Of a DNA stretch of 13,398 nucleotides, positions 1 to 6,609 are shown in pieces (the first letter of the stretch is position 1; each line of letters starts with the position of its first letter). The translations under genes and the position numbers were made by a program. The notes beneath the pieces are model-generated. The model was given only the letters and a program-made list of their open reading frames with translations, did no database searches and was not told where the DNA came from. Source of the DNA: Cymbomonas tetramitiformis (taxonomy: Eukaryota; Chlorophyta; Pyramimonadophyceae; Pyramimonadales; Pyramimonadaceae); assembly GCA_001247695.2 (NCBI GenBank), contig LGRX02015698.1, positions 1-13,398 of the forward strand, written 5' to 3'.

Positions 1-164
1 CTGTATCTGTATTCTGCAGTATGCCTCACTGACTGCTAGTTTCAGGAGTTACCCTGCCAGAAAGGACAGGTTCTCCTGTAGGATGCTTATTTCCACCGAA
101 GCTGAGTAGGTGTTTGTTTCAGTTCCGAGACCACCTAGTTTGCCAGTCACCACCCTAGGTGGTG
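1..164 (+). other. 3' internal end of upstream LTR element (element 0)
   Basis: This segment has no credible reading frame. It resembles the non-coding 3' end of element 1 (about 6460-6609): a CCCTG...ACAGG block, then GAGTAGG, GTTTGTT and finally the 17-nt stem-loop at 148-164, directly followed by TGCTGG. It is therefore read as the last internal bases of an LTR retroelement whose body lies outside the window to the left. The similarity is patchy, so element 0 is a relative, not a copy, of element 1. Confidence 0.55.
148..164 (+). other. Stem-loop abutting LTR of element 0
   Basis: CACCACC and GGTGGTG are perfect 7-bp complementary arms around a CTA loop. The same 17 bases stand at 6593-6609, and in both places the next base is the first T of an LTR (TGCTGG). 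A diverged version stands at 9349-9364. Its position is where a polypurine tract is expected in a canonical LTR element. Confidence 0.7.
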
Positions 165-345
165 TGCTGGAAGTGACGCCCCGACTGTCATTCCTATAGT
201 TAGGGTGTATGACTGTCACCGGTCCCGGAACCCTAGACCCCGAACATATAACGGGAAGACTGAGTAATCTCACCGGTGATCTATTCTGATTATCTGTCTC
301 ACCGAATATACAGTCCAGCTGATATATTCAGCAGTCTACGTGGCA
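165..345 (+). repeat. Diverged LTR (3' LTR of element 0)
   Basis: The LTR begins TGCTGG right after the stem-loop and follows the order of landmarks in the element 1 LTR: GTGAC near the start, TTCCTATAGT, a GACTGTCACC block, ACGGGAA, TTCTGAT and GATATATT. The proposed end is TACGTGGCA at 345, giving the usual TG...CA ends. The left boundary is good because it matches 6610. The right boundary is approximate because the inverted repeat 334-580 overlaps it. Confidence 0.5.
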
Positions 346-434
346 CAACCACACAACCGCGAGGCGCAGTGGAAGCGTGGTGGGCCCATAACATCATGGG
401 GAAACAGAAACTGTACCGCTAGACCAGAAGCCCG

Positions 435-439
435 AAAAA
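435..439 (-). terminator. T5 Pol III terminator of tRNA-like unit
   Basis: Five A on the plus strand read as TTTTT on the minus strand, directly after the last base of the tRNA-like unit. With intact A and B boxes this makes a complete minimal Pol III transcription unit. Confidence 0.55.
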
Positions 440-522
440 GGTGAGCCAGGCCGGGAATCGATCCCCGGACCTCTCGGCTCTCGCATGCCGGGCGAGCGCT
501 CTGCCGTTTGAGCTACTCAGGC
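440..522 (-). tRNA. tRNA-Ala-like gene (anticodon GGC), probably pseudogene or SINE head
   Basis: Read on the minus strand, an A box (TAGCTCAAACGG) and a B box (GGATCGATTCC, one base off GGTTCGANNCC) are correctly spaced. The D stem GCTC/GAGC and the anticodon stem CTCGC/GCGAG are perfect. The loop CCGGCAT gives anticodon GGC (alanine). The stem-loop closely matches tRNA-Ala, but position 33 is C instead of the near-universal U. An 11-nt variable region can form GCC/GGT. The acceptor halves GCCTGAG and CTGGCTC do not pair well, and the T loop is one base long if all five T-stem pairs form. A normal charged tRNA is unlikely. A transcribable tRNA-derived SINE head or tRNA pseudogene is the better reading. 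Confidence 0.6.
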
Positions 523-599
523 TATTGGTGGCGATACTGGTGCGGTACAGAGTACTGAATCCCCACCGTGCCACGTAGACGCCGAGGAGTGACACACGA

Positions 600-711
600 A
601 TAAGGAACGCTCTGTTTTCCCCCAATCTGCCGTTGTCGGTACCCCGCTGGACCCGCGGGGCACGCGGCTGGTCCCGCCGCGACTGTTGGCGGAAATAATT
701 GCGTTCCTTAT
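600..711. repeat. 112-bp foldback with 11-bp terminal arms
   Basis: ATAAGGAACGC (600-610) is exactly complementary to 701-711. Inside, CCCCGC and GCGGGG form a 6-bp hairpin around TGGACCC, GGACC and GGTCC can also pair, and TTTCC/GGAAA extend the outer stem. The strand could fold into a compact branched structure. No target duplication longer than GA is seen, so both a miniature inverted-repeat element and a structured RNA remain possible. No gene family is recognised. Confidence 0.45.
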
Positions 712-745
712 GATATTTATAGTTTTTGATTATTTTCAATTTATC

Positions 746-866
746 ATCAATCGATTCTGATAAATGATTAGTGGGATCAATCGATTCCAATATTTTGATA
801 GTGCACAACTTCACTATCAATTGATCCTGATATTCTGATATATCGACGATGGTATCAGAATATCAG
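746..866. other. AT-rich cluster of palindromic sites with 14-bp stem-loop
   Basis: ATCAATCGATTC occurs at 746-757 and 776-787, the variant ATCAATTGATCC at 816-827, and CAATCGATACC near 868. Each has a palindromic core (AATCGATT or CAATTG). At the right end CTGATATTCTGATA (827-840) and its perfect complement (853-866) form a 14-bp stem with a 12-nt loop. The cluster lies just upstream of the open frame ending at 1576 and could hold protein-binding sites, but that is inference. Confidence 0.4.
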
Positions 867-979
867 ACAATCGATACCGAACCTTGGCAGCAAACCGCAT
901 TGTACCAGGATTTCGAGGCATCCGGATCCTCCCACTCTCTCCAAAAAATCCAGAAAAGTGGATTTCTAAAGGATTTAAA

Positions 980-1576
980 ATGGTTTACAGATTTCCTCAT
1001 AACACCATTCCTTTCATCCCACACGGCTACTGGACGGGAGATGACCCATATGTTCTTCCGGGCGGAGGATGTTACAAAGATGACTTCTCAGATATCTGTA
1101 TTATTGCTATTGATAGCCCTCCGAGCCAAGACTTGCCTGCTCGTGATTGGAGTGGGACGCAGAGAAAGATTGCAAGATGGTACATCAATGTCCTTCCCGA
1201 GAAGAAGATGACCGAAAGAAGACTGAATTGCACAGGAGTTGACTCCGAGATTTGGCAGGAAGTCCTGAGTGAAAGGAAGTCTGTCATCCCCGACACCCTT
1301 TGCCCGTGGCCCCTCCCGCAGGAGACTCGGCAGAGTGCCCACCCAATAGATTACTACGGAGGACACTATGCCACGTCCTACACGAAAAGGGACAACAAAC
1401 CATTTGTAGGAACTGTCACATGGCCCAAAGAACTCACATTGATGGGATATCTTCCGAAGCATTTTAAACAGGTTCTTAGCACCATAGGGGTCCACCAGAA
1501 AAGACTGAAGCCTCTCCTAAAGAAACTTTCCAGGCTGTGCAGATACCACACTCGCGTTAGACGTGACGCCTGCTGA
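980..1576 (+). CDS. Unrecognised open frame, 198 aa, basic C-terminus
   Basis: The frame is open from 839, after a TGA at 836, to TGA at 1574-1576. The first in-frame ATG is at 980, so the minimal product is 198 residues. A start upstream in the open stretch, or an intron joining an earlier exon, cannot be excluded. I do not recognise the family. Visible traits are a Tyr/Pro/Gly-rich N-terminal third (PHGYWTGDDPYVLPGGG), Cys/Trp/Pro-containing middle parts, a DYYGGHYATSYTKRD stretch, and a strongly basic last 40 residues (KRLKPLLKKLSRL, then RVRR), which may bind nucleic acid. No membrane segment or catalytic motif of a retroelement polymerase, protease or integrase is seen. It lies between the foldback region and sequence resembling a retroelement 3' end, so it may be an element-borne accessory gene or a captured host exon. 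Composition suggests genuine coding, but this is not proven. Confidence 0.45.
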   Translation: MVYRFPHNTIPFIPHGYWTGDDPYVLPGGGCYKDDFSDICIIAIDSPPSQDLPARDWSGTQRKIARWYINVLPEKKMTERRLNCTGVDSEIWQEVLSERKSVIPDTLCPWPLPQETRQSAHPIDYYGGHYATSYTKRDNKPFVGTVTWPKELTLMGYLPKHFKQVLSTIGVHQKRLKPLLKKLSRLCRYHTRVRRDAC

Positions 1577-1676
1577 AATCTGTATAGGCAGCCCTGACCG
1601 GGAGTCCCGGTGCAGGCCCCTATGACAGACTCCTAGCTAGGACCAACACTGGACTGCTGACTGATTTGTAGGTTCG
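1577..1676 (+). other. Sequence resembling a retroelement 3' untranslated region
   Basis: GCCCTGACC, GAGT and CAGGCCCC occur here in the same order and with near-equal spacing as at 6494-6530, the 3' untranslated part of element 1. The stem-loop that precedes the other LTRs is absent. If the match is real, the LTR at 1677 is preceded by element 3'-end sequence and followed by leader sequence, as in a tandem arrangement sharing one LTR. Confidence 0.3.
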
Positions 1677-1830
1677 TGCTGTGACACACGCTGTGTCACA
1701 GGTAGGCTAGACTCCGAGACCGTCCGAGACCGTTCCGGGTATTTCTAGCTTAGGGTTTATTTATCTTATACAGTTTATCCACACTGAGTACGGGACTATC
1801 TGATATCTGGTGTACTAGGATATTCCGGTA
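1677..1830 (+). repeat. 5' LTR of outer element 2
   Basis: The segment starts TGCTGTGACAC, like TGCTGG...TGTGACAC of the element 1 LTR. It keeps TAGGCT, TATTT and GATAT in order and ends ATATTCCGGTA at the point where element 1 ends ATATCTACCA. It is followed at the same distance by TGGCCCCA and by a leader with GGCTAAGC, shared with element 1. It is shorter (154 bp against 211) and well diverged, so the exact ends are estimates. Confidence 0.5.
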
Positions 1831-1835
1831 GGTCG

Positions 1836-1843
1836 TGGCCCCA
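1836..1843 (+). other. Putative primer binding site of element 2
   Basis: TGGCCCCA lies 5 nt after the LTR. The TGG start fits a tRNA CCA end, and the octamer is identical to that after the element 1 LTR although the flanks differ. The tRNA species cannot be named from 8 bases. Confidence 0.45.
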
Positions 1844-2071
1844 TCCACGCTTTTATTCCACTTGCTATCTTGGCCATGATTGGCTAAGCAGCCGCTTGAA
1901 GAGGTGGTGCGCACTTGCGCGTTTGGGTGCGACTAGGATTTGGAACATGGCTTTACGGTAGACGTCTTTTGCGGCTGCGAGTCATGGGCACCGCGCGTTG
2001 CTATTGCTCGGTTTTGGCAATGTTCATCTACGTTATTTTACCTGCCCTGATCCCGCTGGTTTACGTATTTT

Positions 2072-2076
2072 GGGCT
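2072..2076 (+). repeat. Target site duplication of element 1, left copy (GGGCT)
   Basis: GGGCT stands directly before the 5' LTR (TGCTGG) and again at 6829-6833 directly after the 3' LTR (CTACCA). A perfect 5-bp duplication is typical of LTR element integration. Confidence 0.85.
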
Positions 2077-2287
2077 TGCTGGATTTGACACTGTGACACC
2101 CGAAACTGCCACTTCCTATAGTAGGCTGGGTGACCGTCACCAGTTGTAGACGGGAAACACCCGTTAGGTATTTATGTTATCTCTTTCTTTATCAAGACAC
2201 ACTTTACCGTTCTGATATCGTAACCCTTAACTCAGGGTTTTCTCTCTCTAGTTAAAGATATATTACTGCCGAAATGTATATCTACCA
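2077..2287 (+). repeat. 5' LTR of element 1
   Basis: It starts TGCTGGATTTGACAC and ends TATATCTACCA. It matches 6610-6828 throughout, except for a 7-bp and a 1-bp length difference and a few base changes. It contains a TATTTAT stretch that could serve as TATA element, and CTCTCTCTAG near the 3' end. Confidence 0.9.
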
Positions 2288-2673
2288 GGTTTGGCCCCAC
2301 TTGCGCTTTATTTAGCCACTGCGAGATTGCCACTATGAGTGGCTAAGCTCGGACGCCTGGGATGGAGTGAGGCGCTCCGCGCGTGAGAGTGCCGGCAGTC
2401 ACGGGTATGGCCTAAATTTTATAGGTTGATTTACGGCACGCCGCAGCGCTTGGAGGACATTTTTTCTACGGGATTTAACGTTGGACTGGTTTACGTTCTC
2501 TGGTTGGATCCCACACCGTTGCGTATCGGCCGCCTACTCCACACGACTTCCCGGAATTATTTAATAATCTCTCACGGTTACTGTATCGGCGACCCGCGCG
2601 TTTCTTGGCCGCCCACGACTGCCGCACCTCTCACGTTTCATTACCTCACCCCGCCCCTTCAGTCCTTTTCATC
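2288..2673 (+). other. Leader of element 1 with putative primer binding site
   Basis: TGGCCCCA (2292-2299) lies 4 nt after the LTR, and the same octamer follows the element 2 LTR. AGCCACT (2314-2320) and AGTGGCT (2338-2344) form a 7-bp stem with a 17-nt loop, a possible dimerisation or packaging structure (inference). The rest is non-coding up to the ATG at 2674; the open frame crossing it from 2426 has no counterpart in element 2. Confidence 0.6.
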
Positions 2674-3797
2674 ATGGTTGCTTCCACTCGAGCCACCGCT
2701 AGCATGGCGAATCGCCGACGCGCATTATCCACGATTTTTGATTCAGAGGCTGCGAGACACGCGAACACTCCAGCCACACCGCCGGCGGCACAGCCGGCTG
2801 CCAATTCGGCGGGAGCTGCGTTCCTGGCCTCGGTGCGTACCCTTCAGAGGGAGCACTTCGACAAGTGTCCAAGTCCGTTCGTCAAAAGTTGTTCGAGGAC
2901 AAGAACGGGCGCTTTTCCGGGACTGAGTGCCACGCGTCCGCGCTCTTCGCCAGGATGGTCTCTGCACTGCAGACGGCATTTGTCACGGAGGACATTGGCT
3001 TTGCACCCCTTTTCCTGCTGGACGATGCTACCCTGCCCATCCGCGTGGAGGCCAACGGCTTGCTTTTCTCCACGCTCGAGCTGATGGTTGACCCTTCGTC
3101 ACCCGCAGCGGACTGGATGGACTCCTCGCACTCCAGCTTCCCCAGCGACGGTAAGCGTGTGCTGCTTGAGTTTGCCCGCCGCATGATCCCGGCGGGTGAT
3201 CCCTTTCAGGGACAGGCAGACATGTTGGGCATTCGTATCTCTGCGGGCGTGGACCCCCATGACGCGATCGGGGATTTCAACGCCGCGCTGAAGGCTGCGA
3301 GGACAAGGGCCACATTCCTGGACGAGGACGTCAAGGCCCTCTTCATCAAGGCGCTGGACACCGTCTTCTACCAGCCGGTGGTGTCCCGTCTCCTTCTTCA
3401 CGATCAACGAGCCGCTCGTGACCTTCTCACCATCCAGCAATGGGTGCGTGAATGCTACGCCGCGCACGTGAAGGCGGGGACCGCCATTCCATCTGCCCAC
3501 AGGTATTCATCACATGGGACACATTTCATGGAGAGGAGCGACGGCGACGCCGATGGTCCGGGTGAGCTCGCCGACCTACGCACCATGGTCTTGGACTTGA
3601 AGAGACAACTAGCCGCATTTGTCGCACCCGACCGGTCCGAGCCGTCCACGCGCGGGTACACTCCCCGCGCGGACAAGCCGGACCGCCGCATCAAGACCCG
3701 CTTCGCGGCCACGCCCTTCGCCAAGGGAGGCAATTGGTCTCAGTCCGTCTCCAAGAAGGTCGCCTTCCATCGCGACACCGGTGCGACCATCCCCTAC

Positions 3798-3851
3798 TGC
3801 CAGAACCAGGTGTGCGCGAAGGGCAAGGCGCGGCATTGGCACCGCGACTGC
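3798..3851 (+). other. Zinc knuckle of element 1 Gag
   Basis: Residue order C-x4-C-x6-H-x4-C, ending HRDCPNGG. The canonical retroviral knuckle is C-x2-C-x4-H-x4-C. The H-x4-C half is kept, while the first half is widened. The element 2 copy ends SRDCPLGG. Confidence 0.65.
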
Positions 3852-4245
3852 CCGAACGGCGGCAGGAGCGGGCTTTCGGCTTACGCGTTCGCTGAGGAGG
3901 CCGAAAACTCGGTGTTGGCGGCCAAGTTCCAGCACGCCATCGACCACGACGACGCTGAGGAGTTCGACGCCCTTTGCATGCTCGCGGGCGGGAAGCCGGA
4001 CATCTTCGCCGACCTCTCCGCGTGCTCGTTCTACGAAGAGAACGGTGAGGCCCTCGTGTCCGCCGTCACTGAGTTCTCGGAGTTGGCACGCACGGCTGGG
4101 GCATCAACTTTCAACGTCAACACTTTCACCGCCAACATGCCGGTGGTGTCGGAACCGGCCGCGCACTCCCCGCCCGCGTCGGTTGAATCCGACGAGGAGT
4201 GGACCGGTCCGCCTAACCCCTTTTGCCCTCCCGTCACCCGCACCT

Positions 4246-4253
4246 TCGCCGAC
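4246..4253 (+). repeat. 8-bp target duplication of hAT-like insertion, left copy
   Basis: TCGCCGAC here and TTGCCGAC at 4524-4531 match at 7 of 8 bases and directly flank the insertion. Removing the insertion and one copy lets the Gag frame continue without shift. Confidence 0.75.
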
Positions 4254-4523
4254 CAGAGTACAGTATATTGCTTACCGTGGCGGGCCGGCCCGGGGCCGTA
4301 GCTCACGTGCTCACCACTCCGGGCCGCATGCGGGCCGATGGAATATATGGATGCGGGCCGTGACGTTTGATATGAAAATACCAAATTTTATGCAAAATTA
4401 TGCGATTTTTACAATATCACCATACTTAAAATTAAATTTTGGAGACTGGCCGTATTGGCCGAAAGCGGGCCAGTGGATTTGCTGCTTGTGGGCCATAAAG
4501 AAAAAAATAAGCAATACACACTG
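4254..4523. mobile_element. Non-autonomous hAT-like DNA transposon (270 bp)
   Basis: The left end is CAGAGTACAGTATATTGCTTA. The right end, read inward, is CAGTGTGTATTGCTTA. They share the CAG tip and TATTGCTTA, with a small length difference between. An 8-bp target duplication and a CAG tip are hallmarks of the hAT superfamily. Several GCGGGCC/GGCCCG motifs lie near the left end and a few near the right, as in subterminal transposase-binding sites of hAT elements. There is no coding capacity, so it depended on a transposase elsewhere. It interrupts the element 1 gag. Confidence 0.75.
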
Positions 4524-4754
4524 TTGCCGACTTCATTGAGAGCACGGGGATTGCATTGGGGGCGCCCGACGAGCCGTCCGTGAGCATGAACTTGCTCTCC
4601 GCGGTCGAGGCACCGTAGAGCGTGATGGGCTACGAGCCCGCAACCTACGCCACGAGCGACGACGACGACGAGGATGCCTCGGTTGCGCTGCCGCAGCCTC
4701 GGTACGGCTGTGGGAGGGGCATTCCCGGCTTAGGTGGATACTATCCAAATTATT

Positions 4755-5799
4755 GGTCCTCCCACAAGGACCACATTGTAATGGTTATATTGACCATTGT
4801 TTTACCCTTTAAAGCACGTTTGAGGTTTTTCACATCATATTTATGAGTTAAATGAATAATATTTTGCATGGGCTTGTCACAGGAGTGAGCTTGGGATGGT
4901 GTGTTGTAGGTGTGCTTTGGGGAGGTGATTTCACACAAATTAACGAAAAAAAGCTTGGTCCTCCCACAAGGACCAAGGTCTTCGCGTGATATGGGGGGTG
5001 GGGGGTGGGCTCTAGGGGTGGCCCATGGTCCCAAACTTCGAAAGCATGACAAAAAAAAAGAAACCTAGTAGGATAGTGCACGATATACTCGTTGTTACAC
5101 CTCACTTTCATCGTGGCGTATGCTCACCCCCCAGCATAATCCGATTTTCGTGAATTTTGCACTTTGAAAAATGTCGGTTATTCAAGTTGGCGAGTGTGCA
5201 CTGCTCACAAAATACCATGTATGGATGATGTTAAGCTTTCATAAATTCCCTATGTGCATATATATGAAGTTTTGGTGCGTCATGTGGACCATAGACATGA
5301 TGTATGCCTTCAAGCGAGCATCATGCATGGCGGGGCAGGTCGCCTTGATATCTTAGACCTTCCGATGATAAATGTTTTCCCCACATGTACGGTTGAAATA
5401 TAGCATCGGAGAGAGTATATATACGCATTCCAACCGGGCCTACGACCCAAATATGATTGGAACACGTGTATGGGTTGAATATTATCACATGCCACCAAGC
5501 TTAGCCTCGATATACTATTGGTAAAAAATTATTGAAGATATGGTATCGGTTTGCTACATTTTGAATATTTTTAAAAAAGCAAATTCAAAATTCCGTCAGT
5601 GACATTCACAAATGCAATTCGTGTGGATATATTGAGCGGATCTAGGGCAAGCCAGCCATCATACTACTTAGTATAGGTCCCATAGAGACTATCTTTCATT
5701 GGACACGCCTCCCATATCGGTCGGGATGCCCAATTAAATTCTCTGAAAACAGGTCCTTGTGGGAGGACCACATCCAAATGTGGTCCTCCCACAAGGACT
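4755..5799. mobile_element. AT-rich insertion with palindromic ends, family unknown
   Basis: This non-coding block, richer in A+T than the gag around it, splits the element 1 Gag C-terminus. Both ends carry GGTCCT-N6-AGGAC(C/T), and read inward from each end the AGGACCACATT block matches. The 20-base motif TGGTCCTCCCACAAGGACCA lies at 4754-4773 and 4956-4975, inverted at 5751-5770, and directly again at 5781-5799. Removing exactly 4755-5799 rejoins the Gag frame, which supports the boundaries. No target duplication abuts these ends; GGATACTA (4736-4743) and GGATAGTA (5803-5810) are a weak candidate pair. No transposase is encoded and no family is recognised. Confidence 0.5.
5753..5798. repeat. 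Perfect 46-bp palindrome with 4-nt loop
   Basis: Two inverted copies of the GGTCCTCCCACAAGGAC motif make arms 5753-5773 and 5778-5798, 21 bp without mismatch, around CCAA. Each arm also contains its own 6-bp hairpin (GGTCCT/AGGACC). It is the right terminus of the unknown insertion. Confidence 0.85.
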
Positions 5800-6287
5800 G
5801 CGGGATAGTAGCCATAGGGAGGTCTCTCCTCACTTCCTCTTTGGTGTGTGCGCTCTTCGTAATTTGTGCTACCGCCGCACCACACACGGTGACCGCTTCC
5901 GGTGTCAGTGGTGCCGATGCACGCGCATGCGCGGCTCCACCGGTCGGTGGTGCTGCGTGGACTGCCTCGGCAGTCCCAACTGCGGCGGCTTCACCACCTG
6001 CGCCTTTCCGTGGCTTGCTGGGCGACGCAGTGGGTGGTGCAGTGCCGAGTGCTATACCGCCGCGGAGACAGGCGCGGTATCGGGCGCTGCGACAGGGATT
6101 CCGCTCCCACGGTTTTCTCCCGCTGCCGCCAGAGCTCGTGGATCCCGATCCACCAATTCCCTCTTCGCCGCCTTACTCACCGCCACCGTACTCGTCCGAG
6201 GACGAGGCGCCGAGCTCTGGAGACCCCGCGGCTGAGATCGAGGATTCCTCAATTTCGTCTACGCATGATTTACCACCGGCCCCGTAG

Positions 6288-6592
6288 GCCGGCAATTACT
6301 GCACCCTCACGCTGCTCCGGGCTGGCCGGCCAGTTCCGGGGACCTCTAGTGGCCGAGGATTGCTTATACCGTGCCTGCCTAGAGATTGGCTAGCGATTAG
6401 CTTTCTAGATGTGCGGAAGAGCTCTCTAAATTTGAGCTGTGTTTAGGGTTTTAGCACTTAACAGCTGTGTCTGACAATCTTTGTTGTGAGCTGGGACCGC
6501 CCTGACCAAGAGTACAGGCCCCCAGCTGTGCTACAGTTTCCTCCTGAAGTTGAGTAGGGAGTTTGTTGCTTCGTTTCACTACTAGCTCCGGT
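6288..6592 (+). other. 3' untranslated region of element 1
   Basis: Non-coding sequence from the gag stop to the terminal stem-loop. It carries a block (6494-6530) shared in part with 1588-1622 and, more weakly, with 50-90. There is no polypurine tract next to the LTR. Confidence 0.6.
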
Positions 6593-6609
6593 CACCACCC
6601 TAGGTGGTG
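6593..6609 (+). other. Stem-loop abutting 3' LTR of element 1
   Basis: CACCACC-CTA-GGTGGTG, identical to 148-164, ends at the base before TGCTGG of the LTR. It stands where the plus-strand primer (polypurine tract) normally lies. Confidence 0.75.

Larger units (their letters stand above)
334..580. repeat. Imperfect inverted repeat enclosing tRNA-like unit
   Basis: GTCTACGTGGCAC (334-346) is the exact reverse complement of 568-580. Further in, CTGTACCGCTAGACCAG (411-427) is complementary to 537-550 apart from a 3-base difference. The left arm carries about 45 extra bases between the two matching blocks. The tRNA-like unit lies in the centre. This could be a foldback element or a SINE caught in a local inverted duplication. 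Confidence 0.6.
1831..2076 (+). other. Leader of element 2, first part
   Basis: Non-coding. It begins GGTCGTGGCCCCA, matching GGTTTGGCCCCA after the element 1 LTR, and shares GGCTAAGC further in. It stops at the GGGCT target site and continues at 6834. Confidence 0.6.
2674..6287 (+). pseudogene. gag: Gag-like gene of element 1, multiply disrupted
   Basis: Structural (capsid/nucleocapsid-like) protein of the LTR element. The chosen ATG (2674) begins MVASTRA, parallel to MAASTRA in the element 2 gene. The first 63-64 codons are in one frame. A one-base loss near 2862-2866 moves the rest into another frame, open to 4253. The middle region carries an acidic/hydrophobic helical domain that aligns with the other Gag. 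A zinc knuckle lies at 3798-3851 with spacing C-x4-C-x6-H-x4-C. A 270-bp hAT-like insertion (4254-4523) follows, then an in-frame TAG at 4616-4618, then a 1045-bp insertion (4755-5799). After it come a hydrophobic segment (5823-5880, LLTSSLVCALFVICATAA), a Pro-rich tail with a PPPY motif (6180-6191) and the end THDLPPAP before TAG. The element 2 protein ends with a similar AHDVPP region, which supports 6287 as the true stop. The intact protein would be about 760 aa. Confidence 0.75.

Noticed and set aside
419..820. 133-codon minus-strand frame across the tRNA-like unit
   Set aside because: It crosses the tRNA-like gene and the foldback, so it is a chance frame.
2850..2880. Programmed ribosomal frameshift within gag
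   Set aside because: No slip heptamer, position within the N-terminal region, and the other gag does not shift here.
2426..2926. 166-codon frame in the element 1 leader
   Set aside because: No counterpart in the element 2 leader, and it overlaps the gag start in another frame.
3619..4539. 306-codon plus-strand frame rich in Arg, Ser, Pro and Thr
   Set aside because: Out-of-frame shadow of the element 1 gag; it runs into the hAT-like insertion and has low-complexity composition.
4736..5810. GGATACTA/GGATAGTA as target duplication of the 1-kb insertion
   Set aside because: Only 7 of 8 match, the bases between them and the palindromic ends do not form inverted ends, and removal at these points does not keep the Gag frame.
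4744..5810. Helitron
   Set aside because: A TC start and a 3' hairpin can be imagined, but there is no CTRR end and insertion between A and T is not shown.
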